Positions 9,819-20,055 of a stretch of 60,000 nucleotides of DNA are shown piece after piece (the stretch's first letter is position 1; every line of letters starts with the position of its first letter). The stretch spans positions 10,134,427 through 10,194,426 of the forward strand of contig OX442315.1 of the NCBI GenBank assembly GCA_949358305.1. The letters are read 5' to 3'. Made by a program: the position numbers and the translations under genes. Under the pieces are notes generated by a model, which saw only the letters and a program-made list of their open reading frames with translations, was not told the DNA's origin and made no database searches. The DNA comes from Strigamia acuminata (lineage: Eukaryota; Arthropoda; Chilopoda; Geophilomorpha; Linotaeniidae).

Positions 9819-12800
9819 TAGGTTGCAATTAAATTCGATTGAATTGCAACAGTGAATATTGGAGATAAATATTTAACTAAAAGATTTAAGTTAAAAATAG
9901 ACAGATTAAATTTTCAGTTTATATTTCCATGTGAAGAAGTTAAACTGATGAAATAGAAATACGTAGTAGATTTTCCTTCATTATTTTCGTTTGAAGATTT
10001 TAGGGATTTCAAAGACTACCACCTAATCTCACACGTGGAGGTCCCACCGAGATTAGGTTGCAATTAAATTCGATAGAATTGTAAAAGTGAATTTTGAGAT
10101 AAATATTTAACTAAAAGATTTAGTTAAAAAACAGACAAGTTTCAAACCATGTTTATTTTCTTGAGAAACACCAAAACAGTCCTTTAACTAGGAATTTCGG
10201 AAGTTATAGACCTATCACACGATCACTGAAATAGGTTGCAAATTAATTCGATCGAATTGCAAAAGCGAATCTTGAATCCGATATTAACTAAAAAATTTTA
10301 GTTAAAACAGACAAATAGATTTTCAGTTTATATTTTCATGTGAAAAGTTAAACTGACGAAATGGAAACGTTTAGTGAACTCTCTTTACTATTTTCGTTCG
10401 ACAATTTAAGGAATACGAAGTATTTTAAATAAGAAATCAAAAAAGTTTCGAGTGAAATAAGAATACAGATTTTTTTTCGAAGTTTGTTTTATTTTCGAAA
10501 AGCTAAAAACATACAAATTTAGAAGGCGAACTTCTTACGAATTTATCTTTCCACCTGAAAAGTTAAAACGAAGAAAACACCGCAACTATTTGGAAATATT
10601 TACAAGAAATTAAGTTTCTTGTAACTGTACGTCGACGCCGATAGCCAGCGACCACGCGCCATAGCAATACGCGTCGATCTCCGTATCAAACGCAGCAGGG
10701 AAGCTACTCAAACCTTCAACGCAAGGTGCGAACGAATGCTTGGAAATTATGGCGGACAACAGATAAAAGACAGCGGAGAAATGTTACAGAAGGTTCGTAG
10801 AGATTTATTTAAGTGTCGCGAACTAATTTTTCCACTGCCATCGGTACCAAAGATAATTTAGTTGTTGGAGAAAAACAACACACTCCATTTCGCAGAAAAG
10901 ATTTGCAAATCGAAATGAATATTACCTTTATTTGAAGGAATTAACTATTTTCACAAAAATTACATTTTTTCCTTCGGGACAATGGAAATTAAGAAAATAT
11001 AAAATGGCGGCGAATGAAGTTGCCGACCACGTAGAATAGTATTTTTTACATTGAAAGTTACGAATCACGATAAACGCTTTCCCTCGGAAAAGTAAAAGGA
11101 TTTCATTCAATCTTTCCTTTCAGAAATTTAACAGTGTTTTAAGTTTCCAACGATATTTGGGTCTCCCAAATTTTGAGAATTTCTAAAATGAAATTTAGCT
11201 GTTTGAAAAACAACGAATATTTTTAGTAATCTAATCGGACATTTTCCCACATGATTTCTTAAAACCGGAATAACAAATCCATTTGTGGCTATGAACTTTG
11301 CCACATGAAATATTTACGGAGCGAATATTTTTTGATTGGATTGAAGCTTTAAAATCAGATAGCTGATTTAAACGAAGAAAATAAGTTTCAAAGTAATTAT
11401 TTTTCTTTCGGAAAAATCAAATAAATCACCGCTGATGAAAAGTTGTATTTTTCCATTCGAAAAAACTAAGAATTGCACAAGATTTATCTTCTATTTTGAA
11501 CATAGATTTTATTCGGAAAAGGAAAGATTCTAGATACATTATTTTTCTCTAAAAATTAAGAATTTAGTCAATTTTCCTAAAGGTTAATGGAATGTCATCA
11601 TATATTTCGTTCGTAATTTACGTGTTAAAGTTTAATCAGAAAAACGATTGAATATGTTTTATTTGCGATAAGTAAAAGAAAGGTTCTTTAAAAATGGAAT
11701 TTCGATGCAAATCCCACAGTAAAGGGAATGTTATGTGTGAGCAATTAACGAAAAGTTGGAATAACTTCATTTTATTTCATTCAAAAGTAGTTGTGAAAAA
11801 TCAATTTCAAATATTTTTCAAAGAAAAATTATTTTTATCGGAAAAAAGTAATTTACATGTCCTCGCGCGGACCGAGTAGTAAACTGCTTAATTGTGACAT
11901 CGATACTGTTATTGTGTCACGTGTTATACGGAATTCCAAACCAGTGAATTACGAATTTTGGCGCGATAGGAATAGAAGTTTGACAGTGAAAGTTCTCCAG
12001 ATTTGTCTTTTCATTTGAAAAGTTCAAATTGAGGAAATGCTGCAGCAGATGAAGGTATTTACGACAATTGAGATTTAAATATTCTTTCATTCAAAAGATA
12101 AAAGATCTCTGCAAAAACATCTCGTTATTAGAGATAAGGGGGACGAAAATTATTAAAACGAATAATCAAAGACACGTCCTTCGTAAATATCGCAAAGGAA
12201 TAACTAATTGTGAAAACAATTGTCCGCTCAGGAAAAGTGGAATTTAGCTAGATATTTTCTTTCGAAAAATCAAAGCAATTGTCATCAAAAAAGAAAGATT
12301 TGATGAATAATTTTTACCCAAAAGTCTAAAGGATTGTCGAATAGTTTTCTCCCGAAAAACAAGTACACATTTGTACCAATAACTTTATCGTTTAAAGTAA
12401 AATTTCGAATATTTTCTTTTGGAAGATTAGAGAATTAGATAATTTTTCTCGCAAAACAAATTTAAAGAATTTTAACGAATTTTTATTTGTTAAAAAAATT
12501 TGTTAAAAAAGGGGGAGATGGATGGTGAAAATTTATTTTTTTCACACTCGAAAAATGGAATTTAAACCCGAAAAAGTAAAGACTTGGTCAAATTATTCTT
12601 CCTATTGGAAATGAATACACAATGTTGGGAATCGAAAATAGATTTCAATTACAAAGGAATGATTATTTGAACGATAATTGAATAAGAATAAGAAAAATTG
12701 AGAGTTTGAGAAAACTTTATTAAAGTTGTGGTTGTAACGATATCACACACTAACGGAATAATTAAAAGAAAAATATTTTTTGAAGAAAAGTTATTTAATT

Positions 12801-13323
12801 ATTTGGATTGGTAAAAATCCCAAAGTTCAAGAAGATTGAAGTAAGTTTATTTTATTTTCATTTGAAAAATACAATATTTTACGAATGTCTTCCCGAAGGA
12901 ATTTTATTTTATCGGTAAAATTGAATCTCGAAGGGAACGGACTTAGTAGAGAACTACTAAATAGATGTAACGTCCTTTATACCATTGGCCGACACTAACA
13001 TCCGCCAATCAGAAGTTGGGAGATCTAGGGATCCCCAGCCCCCTGCTATTAAAGGAGGACCAGATCAGATACTGATCATTCGCATCCAGACCAGACCAGA
13101 AGACGTGTTCCAGAGTCATCTTGACCACGCCGTCCCGATTTCAGTCACGATTCGAATTTTGTGTGCCGTGTAACCTGCAAAAGCTAACACGTGTCAAACA
13201 AACGCGAAGTTTAATTTTATTTTGTCAAAAGTAAAGTTTAGAAGTGTTTCTTGTTGAAAAGTGTATTATATTCGTCTTCTTTATAAATTAAAGAATTAAA
13301 ATCGTCAGATTTTGAATTTTTTT
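9819..13323 (+). other. 3.5-kb non-coding leader of the 9.4-kb element
   Basis: No coding frame of note. The stretch is built from a degenerate iterated motif of the type TTTTCATTTGAAAA followed by GTTAAA-like bases, seen dozens of times (for example near 10340, 10550, 12015, 12535, 12855). Two internal purine tracts resembling the polypurine tract lie at 12135-12143 and 12505-12518. It may serve for packaging or RNA structure; this is inference. Confidence 0.5.
10036..10053 (+). repeat. Second copy of the primer binding site
   Basis: The same 18 bases recur 235 bp downstream, again preceded by an LTR-end-like CACACG and followed by the same run (TAGGTTGCAATTAAATTCGAT). A third, decayed unit without the primer site starts near 10207. 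It is a tandem duplication of the leader start. Confidence 0.85.
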
Positions 13324-14805
13324 ATGGCTCAAAAACCATTGAATATGATCGATCCAAAAGGAAATAATAAGCAGACAAACTTAAATTTAAGTTCTGTACC
13401 ACTTGGCGATCAAACAGAAAAGATTCCCGATCATTTTACTCTGTATTGTAATCGTCATGGACTGGATAAAACCAAGTTTAAAAATATAATCGAAGCTTCA
13501 GACTATGTAAAAGCTAGGAACTGGCGAGATCGTACCCAATCTCAATCTTCACATCAAGATCCAGTACGGAATCCACAAACATACAGCCGAAACTTAGTGA
13601 ATCAAGATTCTCATACTATGTTTCAAACATCCAGTAGGGGATCTAAGTTAGAAAAGTTTAAACCACCTAATTCGGTAGATAAGGGGGAAGAGAATTATAA
13701 ACCTAATAATTCTCGTCCAGAGAGTTCGTTAACTAACCAGTCGGTTGTTCAGAACAAATTAAAACTCGTTTACAATCGAGATCAGCTAATTTCAGTTCGA
13801 TATGCTAATCCAGCTGAAGCACAACGATATGTGGCTAGCCTTAATCTGTCGATTAACCTACCGCTATCAAAAGAATTGGGAACCGTAAACAAAAGTTTTG
13901 GGCCACCAATATCAACGCAAAGGAAAGATATTCGGACTCCAAACAAACATTTGCAGTCAAATAACGTACAACAACGTGCCCGATCGCCGATCACAAACTC
14001 ATGTTTGCGGACGTATGATTTGTCTACCAAGAAGAGTCCCCAGCCAAGACAATTCTACCTAACGCCCATTTCAAATCGAAAAAAGGTCAAGCAAACTTTT
14101 CCCTTGAAAAAGTATTACCAACACGATAATGAGAATGATTTTAAACCTAAAAAAGAAAGTTTTTTGACTAACCCACGGGAGATCCGGTATCAATTCGAAC
14201 AGTATTGTAAACAATACCAGTTAAATTCAGCTGAATTTAAAAATATAAACGAAGCGCAACAATTCGTATTTCGAAATCAATACCGTAACCAACGACTAAA
14301 ACCCGTCCCAGTCGTCAATCTGACGGAGATACAACAATTTGCGTCTGGAAAGCAACCCTGCAATATCCAGAATAATTCATCTCAACGAGAGGAATTAAGA
14401 ACTTCAAAAAAGCGTTTTCGGTCACCAAGTCCAGCTGGTGATGAAGAAACTTCAAGTACAAACCAACATGTTCAAAAACTGACTGAAAACCCAGGTTTCC
14501 AATCATCAGTTCCACGACTTAGAGTCAAATATAGATCCCCTCGTTTGTTGCGGGATTTCACAATTCCAAATATGGGTCCTTTCCACGTATGGTTTTCCAA
14601 TGAGGGTCCCATTCATGTATGGTTTTCCAGAGATGACCTAAAACAAAAAGTTGGGTCGTCACGGTCATTTACACTGCCAAGTCAGTACACTGTATGTAAC
14701 TGCCCAAAGGAAAAACGTCGAAAGAAATCAGTACAGCAGGCTGAGAGATCTCGGAAATTCGCAAATATGCGAGCTCAATATTTAGCAAAGAATCATGTTG
14801 ATTAA
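13324..14805 (+). CDS. Unknown 493-aa basic protein of the 9.4-kb element
   Basis: The only long frame in the element, starting at ATG 13324 (MAQKPLNMIDPKGNNK). Two regions share a pattern: near residue 35, FTLYCNRHGLDKTKFKNI followed by EASDYV, and near residue 295, FEQYCKQYQLNSAEFKNI followed by EAQQFV. A third, weaker unit with the AEAQRYV signature lies near residue 165. The C-terminus has a tandem GPFHVWFS / GPIHVWFS and a short Cys-containing basic end (VCNCPKEKRRKK). The protein is rich in Gln, Asn, Lys and Arg. By position it should be the Gag-like or nucleic-acid-binding product. I do not recognise any known family, and no CCHC knuckle is present. Confidence 0.7.
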   Translation: MAQKPLNMIDPKGNNKQTNLNLSSVPLGDQTEKIPDHFTLYCNRHGLDKTKFKNIIEASDYVKARNWRDRTQSQSSHQDPVRNPQTYSRNLVNQDSHTMFQTSSRGSKLEKFKPPNSVDKGEENYKPNNSRPESSLTNQSVVQNKLKLVYNRDQLISVRYANPAEAQRYVASLNLSINLPLSKELGTVNKSFGPPISTQRKDIRTPNKHLQSNNVQQRARSPITNSCLRTYDLSTKKSPQPRQFYLTPISNRKKVKQTFPLKKYYQHDNENDFKPKKESFLTNPREIRYQFEQYCKQYQLNSAEFKNINEAQQFVFRNQYRNQRLKPVPVVNLTEIQQFASGKQPCNIQNNSSQREELRTSKKRFRSPSPAGDEETSSTNQHVQKLTENPGFQSSVPRLRVKYRSPRLLRDFTIPNMGPFHVWFSNEGPIHVWFSRDDLKQKVGSSRSFTLPSQYTVCNCPKEKRRKKSVQQAERSRKFANMRAQYLAKNHVD

Positions 14806-15402
14806 CATGATATGATACACAAAGATTCCCCGATTATAGTGTAAACAGAAAATCCTCTTCTAAAAATCATGACCTCTCTTCTAAAGAAAAGGGGGACAAA
14901 ATATAAAGTTAAAATTAACAATTCTCGAAAAGTAATATTACAGTATTAAAAGACAACTAGTTTAAATTAAAATTAGTCAATTGTACAAAGAATACCAAGT
15001 GACTCCGGTCATGACAATTAAGGGGGACATTTTGATTCTTAAATTGTCAACTCTTATCATCTAAAAGCTATTTATTGTATATTTATAGCGATACATCTGA
15101 CTAGGCATATGAAATAAATATTTTGTGATAACACAAATGATGATTTTATGTATGACGAAAGTTTCTTCAAAAAGAAGACTTGGAAATAAATTCTGGACTT
15201 GAATTTAGGCTATTAGAAAAGATTATTTCGGCAGAAAATCAGAACTTAGATAATTCAAGTTAGTTTATGTAAACTCAAATTCGAAATTGGAAGTCACGGT
15301 ATCTCCAAGATACATCAAGTCCGAAAATAGCATTTATGCTAATTAGGAGAATAACGAAAACTCTATAAAATATTATATAGTTGTGTTATTAAGGGGGATG
15401 TA
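14806..15402 (+). other. 3' non-coding part and polypurine tract of the 9.4-kb element
   Basis: AT-rich. Three purine tracts of the same type occur: AAAAGGGGGACAAAA (14887), AAGGGGGACA (15020) and AAGGGGGA (15391). The last lies immediately upstream of the right LTR and is the likely plus-strand primer. Confidence 0.6.
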
Positions 15403-17312
15403 TGACGGTTTACAATGGCTATAAATGCCTATTTTCTATCAAGAAAGCGCTGTTGCGCCAATATGATGGTATTTTTACAATATTCTGTGTAAAACTGATA
15501 AATGTCTAGAATAAAGTCATTTATGATGTTTCAAATACAAAGATGTTCGTTTATTAAGAATAAACACTAATTTCCACATGATACTAAAGTATCACGGCAT
15601 AATTACGAAGATTCGTCTGCTAAAACCCGCATTTGTCAATGCTCCATATTGCCACTAGATGGCGCGATCGCAATTAGCGATAAATTCGAATACGAACTTG
15701 AAAACCTCATGATTAAATATAAACGTATATTTAATCAAGTGAATAAATTGTGTTAAATATTAATATAAATATATATTAAGTATCTGACATTGTTAAATAC
15801 AATGTAACTTCCATTTCTGCGGGACAGAATGTTTAGCGATCAATCGGTCAACCGATCAATCTGATTGGTGGAACCCATTTCCGGTCCTGGGTATCCAGTT
15901 CCGGTTGTAACAAGGATTAGCATAATTTGCATAAATGCTCCTCCGTATCCACTTCCGGTGATACGGGATTGGAGGGATTCGTGGAACCCATGTTCCAATT
16001 GGATGACTGGATTAATCCTTAAATCCAGTCAGGTTATATAAACCCAAACAATCGGCCATTCCGCAGCTCTGTTTGATTATTTCTGTTTGGTATTGTTACT
16101 TAAGAAGTATGATTCGTTGTTCACGTAAAAAACCTTTTGGTTCTTTGTTGATTTATTCGCAAAGAACCGTTGCATGATTCTACAGAATCATGCCACCGCC
16201 GGCAATTGAAGTCGAAGTGCTGGGATTATTATGTTGCATAAATGTTACAGTCTACGGTTGCGACGCCGAAGGAGAACCCGCCGTTGTGCAATTCAGTATC
16301 CTCCGGACAGGACCAAGTTGTCTTTTTCGGTATGAACGTATTCCGTTACCACGAGTAGCATCGGTATTGTTGAGAATCGGTTCCTTCACCTGATGGTGCC
16401 AAAGCAGTCTGTTTTACAGTAACCACGAGTAGCACCAAGTGTTTGGCAAGCTGATTCTCATGGTATTCGATGCCAAAGCAGTCGGTCTATTATTAGTACC
16501 GCGAGAGATAAAACTGCTGTGCGGAGCCGCGAGCTATCGACCCCTGTGTACGTGGTACCGTCAACCACTCGATGGACGACCGTGCTGCGACGCCGGGGAC
16601 GCTTGATACCGTTCTGCATGGCAAGGCGTATATTCTAATCGATGGCAATTGTGTGTTGCGACGGGAAGCTTAATCTTCATTTTATTTATAACAGAAAAAC
16701 TTAAACTCGACAACCAGTTGGACCAAAATCAAGTCAGAAGACTTAATCTCATATTGAACTCAATATAACCGATAAGTTGACGACAACTTATTCCCGAAAT
16801 ATCTAAATAAGAATTCACAACGATATGAATTAAATATAATTCATAAGTGGAATATTGATAAGTAAATGAATACATTTACTTACACCAATATCCTCCCAAA
16901 GTTGTGGCGGTGCAGACAAAGTCAACCGCAATGCTCAGATCATTCGATTTATCGACGTGCGATAGTTTACACAGCGAACCAAGGAAACCAGCGAAGCCGT
17001 ATCGGACTCCAGGACACAGCCATCCGGCTTAAGATGACATCTATAATCAGGTCGAGCGATGGGGAAACCGCTCCCATATTCCAGACCCGTAGTGATATTA
17101 TTCTAGGGCCAGTTGGCCAATTCTTTGTATAGTTTAATAGCTGATTTAACTTGCCAAATGTCGGCATTAGTCCTATGTATAATTTAGCTCATCCATATTG
17201 TTTGCCAACAATAAACTGTCTTGTATTTATCTCGTATTGTATTCACTGTTTATTTATTGCGATCTCTTCCCGGTACCATTGTTAAATGGGAGTTGTGGTC
17301 GTCACCGTCACA
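15403..17312 (+). repeat. 3' LTR of the 9.4-kb element (1,910 bp)
   Basis: Same length and, where compared, same sequence as 7889-9798. It is followed by the ATTTTA duplication. Confidence 0.9.
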
Positions 17313-19348
17313 ATTTTATAATTTTTCTTTTCTTGGTGAGCAACCTATAGGGGAAGAGACCATTTGTAGGTGCTCAGATGTTGTGGTTTGGAATGTTGAA
17401 ATAGATCTGTTTCATCATTTCAAACACAATTTGAAGGTGGGGTGTGTAGAGGTTAGGTTCTCACGAACCAACAATGTGTTACTCATGACATTCCTGAGGT
17501 TACGCAGACGTAATGAGTGTCTTAGAGGGTCTTCACCACACCAATCAATTGGTAGATTAAGTTCTTTTATTTCTCTCTCTAAGTTGGGCGATTTGGTACT
17601 TTTTCCGAGTGTGTTTTTTTGGCGGGAAATGTGTTTGTGGTGTTGTTGTGGTGGACAAGCATGCTGCTGGGTGCGGTGTATCCCAGTTCAGCCCTGTCCT
17701 GCGCCCGGACGACGAGAAACTAATGCGGTATATTTAGGGGAGCTCTGTTCATTACTGGCCGGAGGGACATTACTGGTTGCAGCGGTTTGAGTAATCTTTT
17801 GAATTACAGGCACACGTACCAACTTGGAGCACACGGAGACTGGGTTTCCAACCCTGTCCCGGGCACTGGTGGAAGCAGTTTGGCGTGGTTTTGACGTTTT
17901 TGTGTTTTTGTGGCCACTTATGGCACATTTTTGTCAATCTCACTGCCCTACTGTCGAAATTGGGTCTCGGATAGCAGGGAGGGCGGCTCTTGCAGGGGAC
18001 TGCTGGAGTGTCGAGCCTAACGGTGTTTGCTTTCAAACCGCGCGTGGGATGCTTGCAAATACGAATTGGGTGGCTAACAGCTTCGAAAGGAGACTGTGAA
18101 TCCAGCCCAACATCTTTTTTATCTTTATTTTTCAATGTGTTGTGTGTGGATCCCTTTTCCCAAATTTTGTGAAACACACCACATTTTTCTTGTTCCCGTC
18201 TTTTATCCTATTTCTACTCTAATTTCATATCCGGGTTAGAAAAGAGTGAGGCTCCCGGGGATTGGACCTAACTTTCCCTGGCGCTGGACCGTGTTCAGTT
18301 GCAATATTCTCCAATCTGACTCAGGCTCAGTTCGCCAATTTCTCTTCACTCTTAGTCTGAGGCGACTGAACCAAATTTATTTTGCCTCATCAGGATTATC
18401 GCGATCTTGATGGTGTTTTGGGTGTGATTTCGGTGCAGGAGCAGGCAATATCGAAGGAATCCTAAAACACGCAATTTTAGCGTTTTCAGCAGAGGTTAAA
18501 ACTGGTGGTAGACGTGTACATCAGTGCAAAGAAAAACGTACGCCGTAGCATTCGTAGCTGTGGGACGCGAGGATAAAATACCATTAAAAAGTGATATACG
18601 CAGTTTTTTCTACTTGGTTCTGGCGCGAATAATTTAGAACACGAAGGGAAAGACAAACCGTGGGATTGTGTTTGTAAGTTTGGGAGTGTCAGAGAACTTC
18701 CAGTCGCCGATTTTCTATCTTTGGGGCGTGGATAAGTACCAAAAGGTGTTCGCTAATTTTTTATTTTGGGGCGTGGATTAAGAACCAAAGTTTGACCGCT
18801 AATTTGATTTTTTGGGGCGATGAGATGAGCCAAAACTTAATGTTTTATTGTTTTTCAATAAAAAGACTTTCATTTTAATTTATTATATTTTATTTTCGAA
18901 GGTACACTTAAAGCAGTAACAGTTTTTAATGGCGAGGGCAGGGTTTCGACCATTGACCCCGCCGTTCCTCTGTTCAATCGGTTTTAGCATAAAGGGCAAG
19001 GACTCTGTTGAAAGAACAGGACGGCACCCCGGTGTGCGCCTTTGGTCTCAACCAGATGCTCTGTTGCCAATTAGCTAAAAATAGAATCAAGGGCCCTTGA
19101 AGCACTGAAAAGCGCTCGAAGGTCCAACACATGGCCAGTGGTCAGACATTCCTTTGAAAGGGATGCTGAGACCTTTTGTAAAAATTGTGGTCGACCTAGT
19201 TGTAGGCGTCTGTAATTGGTCAAGGTACCCCTGACGTTGGTTTGGCTGTAGGAAGTGGAGGTTTCTTCGGATTCTGTCTCACTCCTTGCCTGTGCGTGGT
19301 CTTGACCACACTCACTTGGATTCCACTGGTTGCAAAACTGAAAAAAAG
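17313..19348 (+). other. Leader of an older gypsy element, interrupted by the 9.4-kb insertion
   Basis: Non-coding. Two good copies and one decayed copy of a unit of about 45-60 bp starting TTTGGGGCG occur at 18720-18845. A T-rich stretch with AATAAA-like words ends at 18920. TGGCGAGGGCAGGGTTTCGA at 18931 looks like a tRNA 3'-end complement (T-arm GGTTTCGACC) and may be the primer site, in which case the LTR ends just before it. The LTR start is not identified. Confidence 0.35.
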
Positions 19349-19864
19349 ATGGCAAGCAAGGATCTTGATCCGGCTTGGGCCAGAGAACTGGCCATTCTTT
19401 GCGACGTGAGTCCATGCGACGTTAAGACGCAGGGCGACGTTGTGGAACTCATCAAATCGTATCAAAGCCAAAAGCAGCTAGCAGCACTTGATGCCGCCGC
19501 TGCACATGGCAAAGCAATTTGGTCAAATTTCGCGGCGGAACAGGCGCCTAAAGCAGCTGTCCGGGCGCGGGATGAGGTCAGCGAGATGGCGGAAACTTGG
19601 GCAAGATCCGCTGTGTCGCAGCAAATAGATTTCAGTAAATGTATCTTTGAGTTGTCCAGCAGGTCGACGATAGCTCGAGTCGCTGCACAGGACAACTCGG
19701 ATACGGAAAGCGAGCTGGAAGAGGTGGATCTGGTCGCGGGGAACGATGTGGTTTGTCCCGCCGAACTCTACAACCGGATCTCACCACTCCAGCCCTGGAA
19801 CTGGTTGAGGCGGATGAAGGCGTTGTCGCAGACGGCTCATCACCCGACCAAGTCTGTTTCGTAG
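19349..19864 (+). pseudogene. gag-like frame of a decayed gypsy element
   Basis: Starts at ATG 19349 (MASKDLDPAWARELAILCDV) and runs 171 codons. It is short for a Gag and has no CCHC knuckle. The useful frame then shifts: from about 19745 the -1 frame continues into the protease-like region. It is the 5' gene of the element that continues to 22207. Confidence 0.5.
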
Positions 19865-20055
19865 GCTTAGCCGTTGGCGCGGTCTGGGATACAGTGAGTG
19901 TCGCCGGACTGGGCAGGGATTTCCCACTCCCGTTCATCGACATTCATTTTTCCGACTGTGACGCGGTGGCACTTATGGATACCGCTGCTTCAGGGCAGTA
20001 CATGAGTAATGCCACAGCCGAGGAATACGGACTGTCAGCCTTGATTGAACCGTGA
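19753..20055 (+). pseudogene. Aspartic-protease-like fragment of the decayed gypsy element
   Basis: An open frame of 100 codons with the retropepsin-like segment AVALMDTAASGQYMS, where the family has D-T/S-G. Here the Gly is Ala, expected to be inactive. It ends at a TGA where the homologous reading clearly goes on in the +1 frame (DDFVRVMTGDRV), so a single-base lesion separates it from the RT frame. Confidence 0.6.

Larger units (their letters stand above)
7889..17312 (+). mobile_element. 9.4-kb LTR retrotransposon without pol (LARD-like), complete
   Basis: Two direct repeats of equal length, 1,910 bp (7889-9798 and 15403-17312), begin TGACGG and end GTCACA. They are flanked by a 6-bp target duplication ATTTTA (7883-7888 and 17313-17318). 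I found no difference between the repeats in the segments compared, so the insertion is recent. Two bases after the left LTR is an 18-nt primer site matching the tRNA-Gln 3' end. A polypurine tract AAGGGGGA lies just before the right LTR. The interior has a 3.5-kb non-coding leader and a single 493-aa frame. No protease, RT or integrase is present, so an unseen partner must supply them. Confidence 0.9.
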
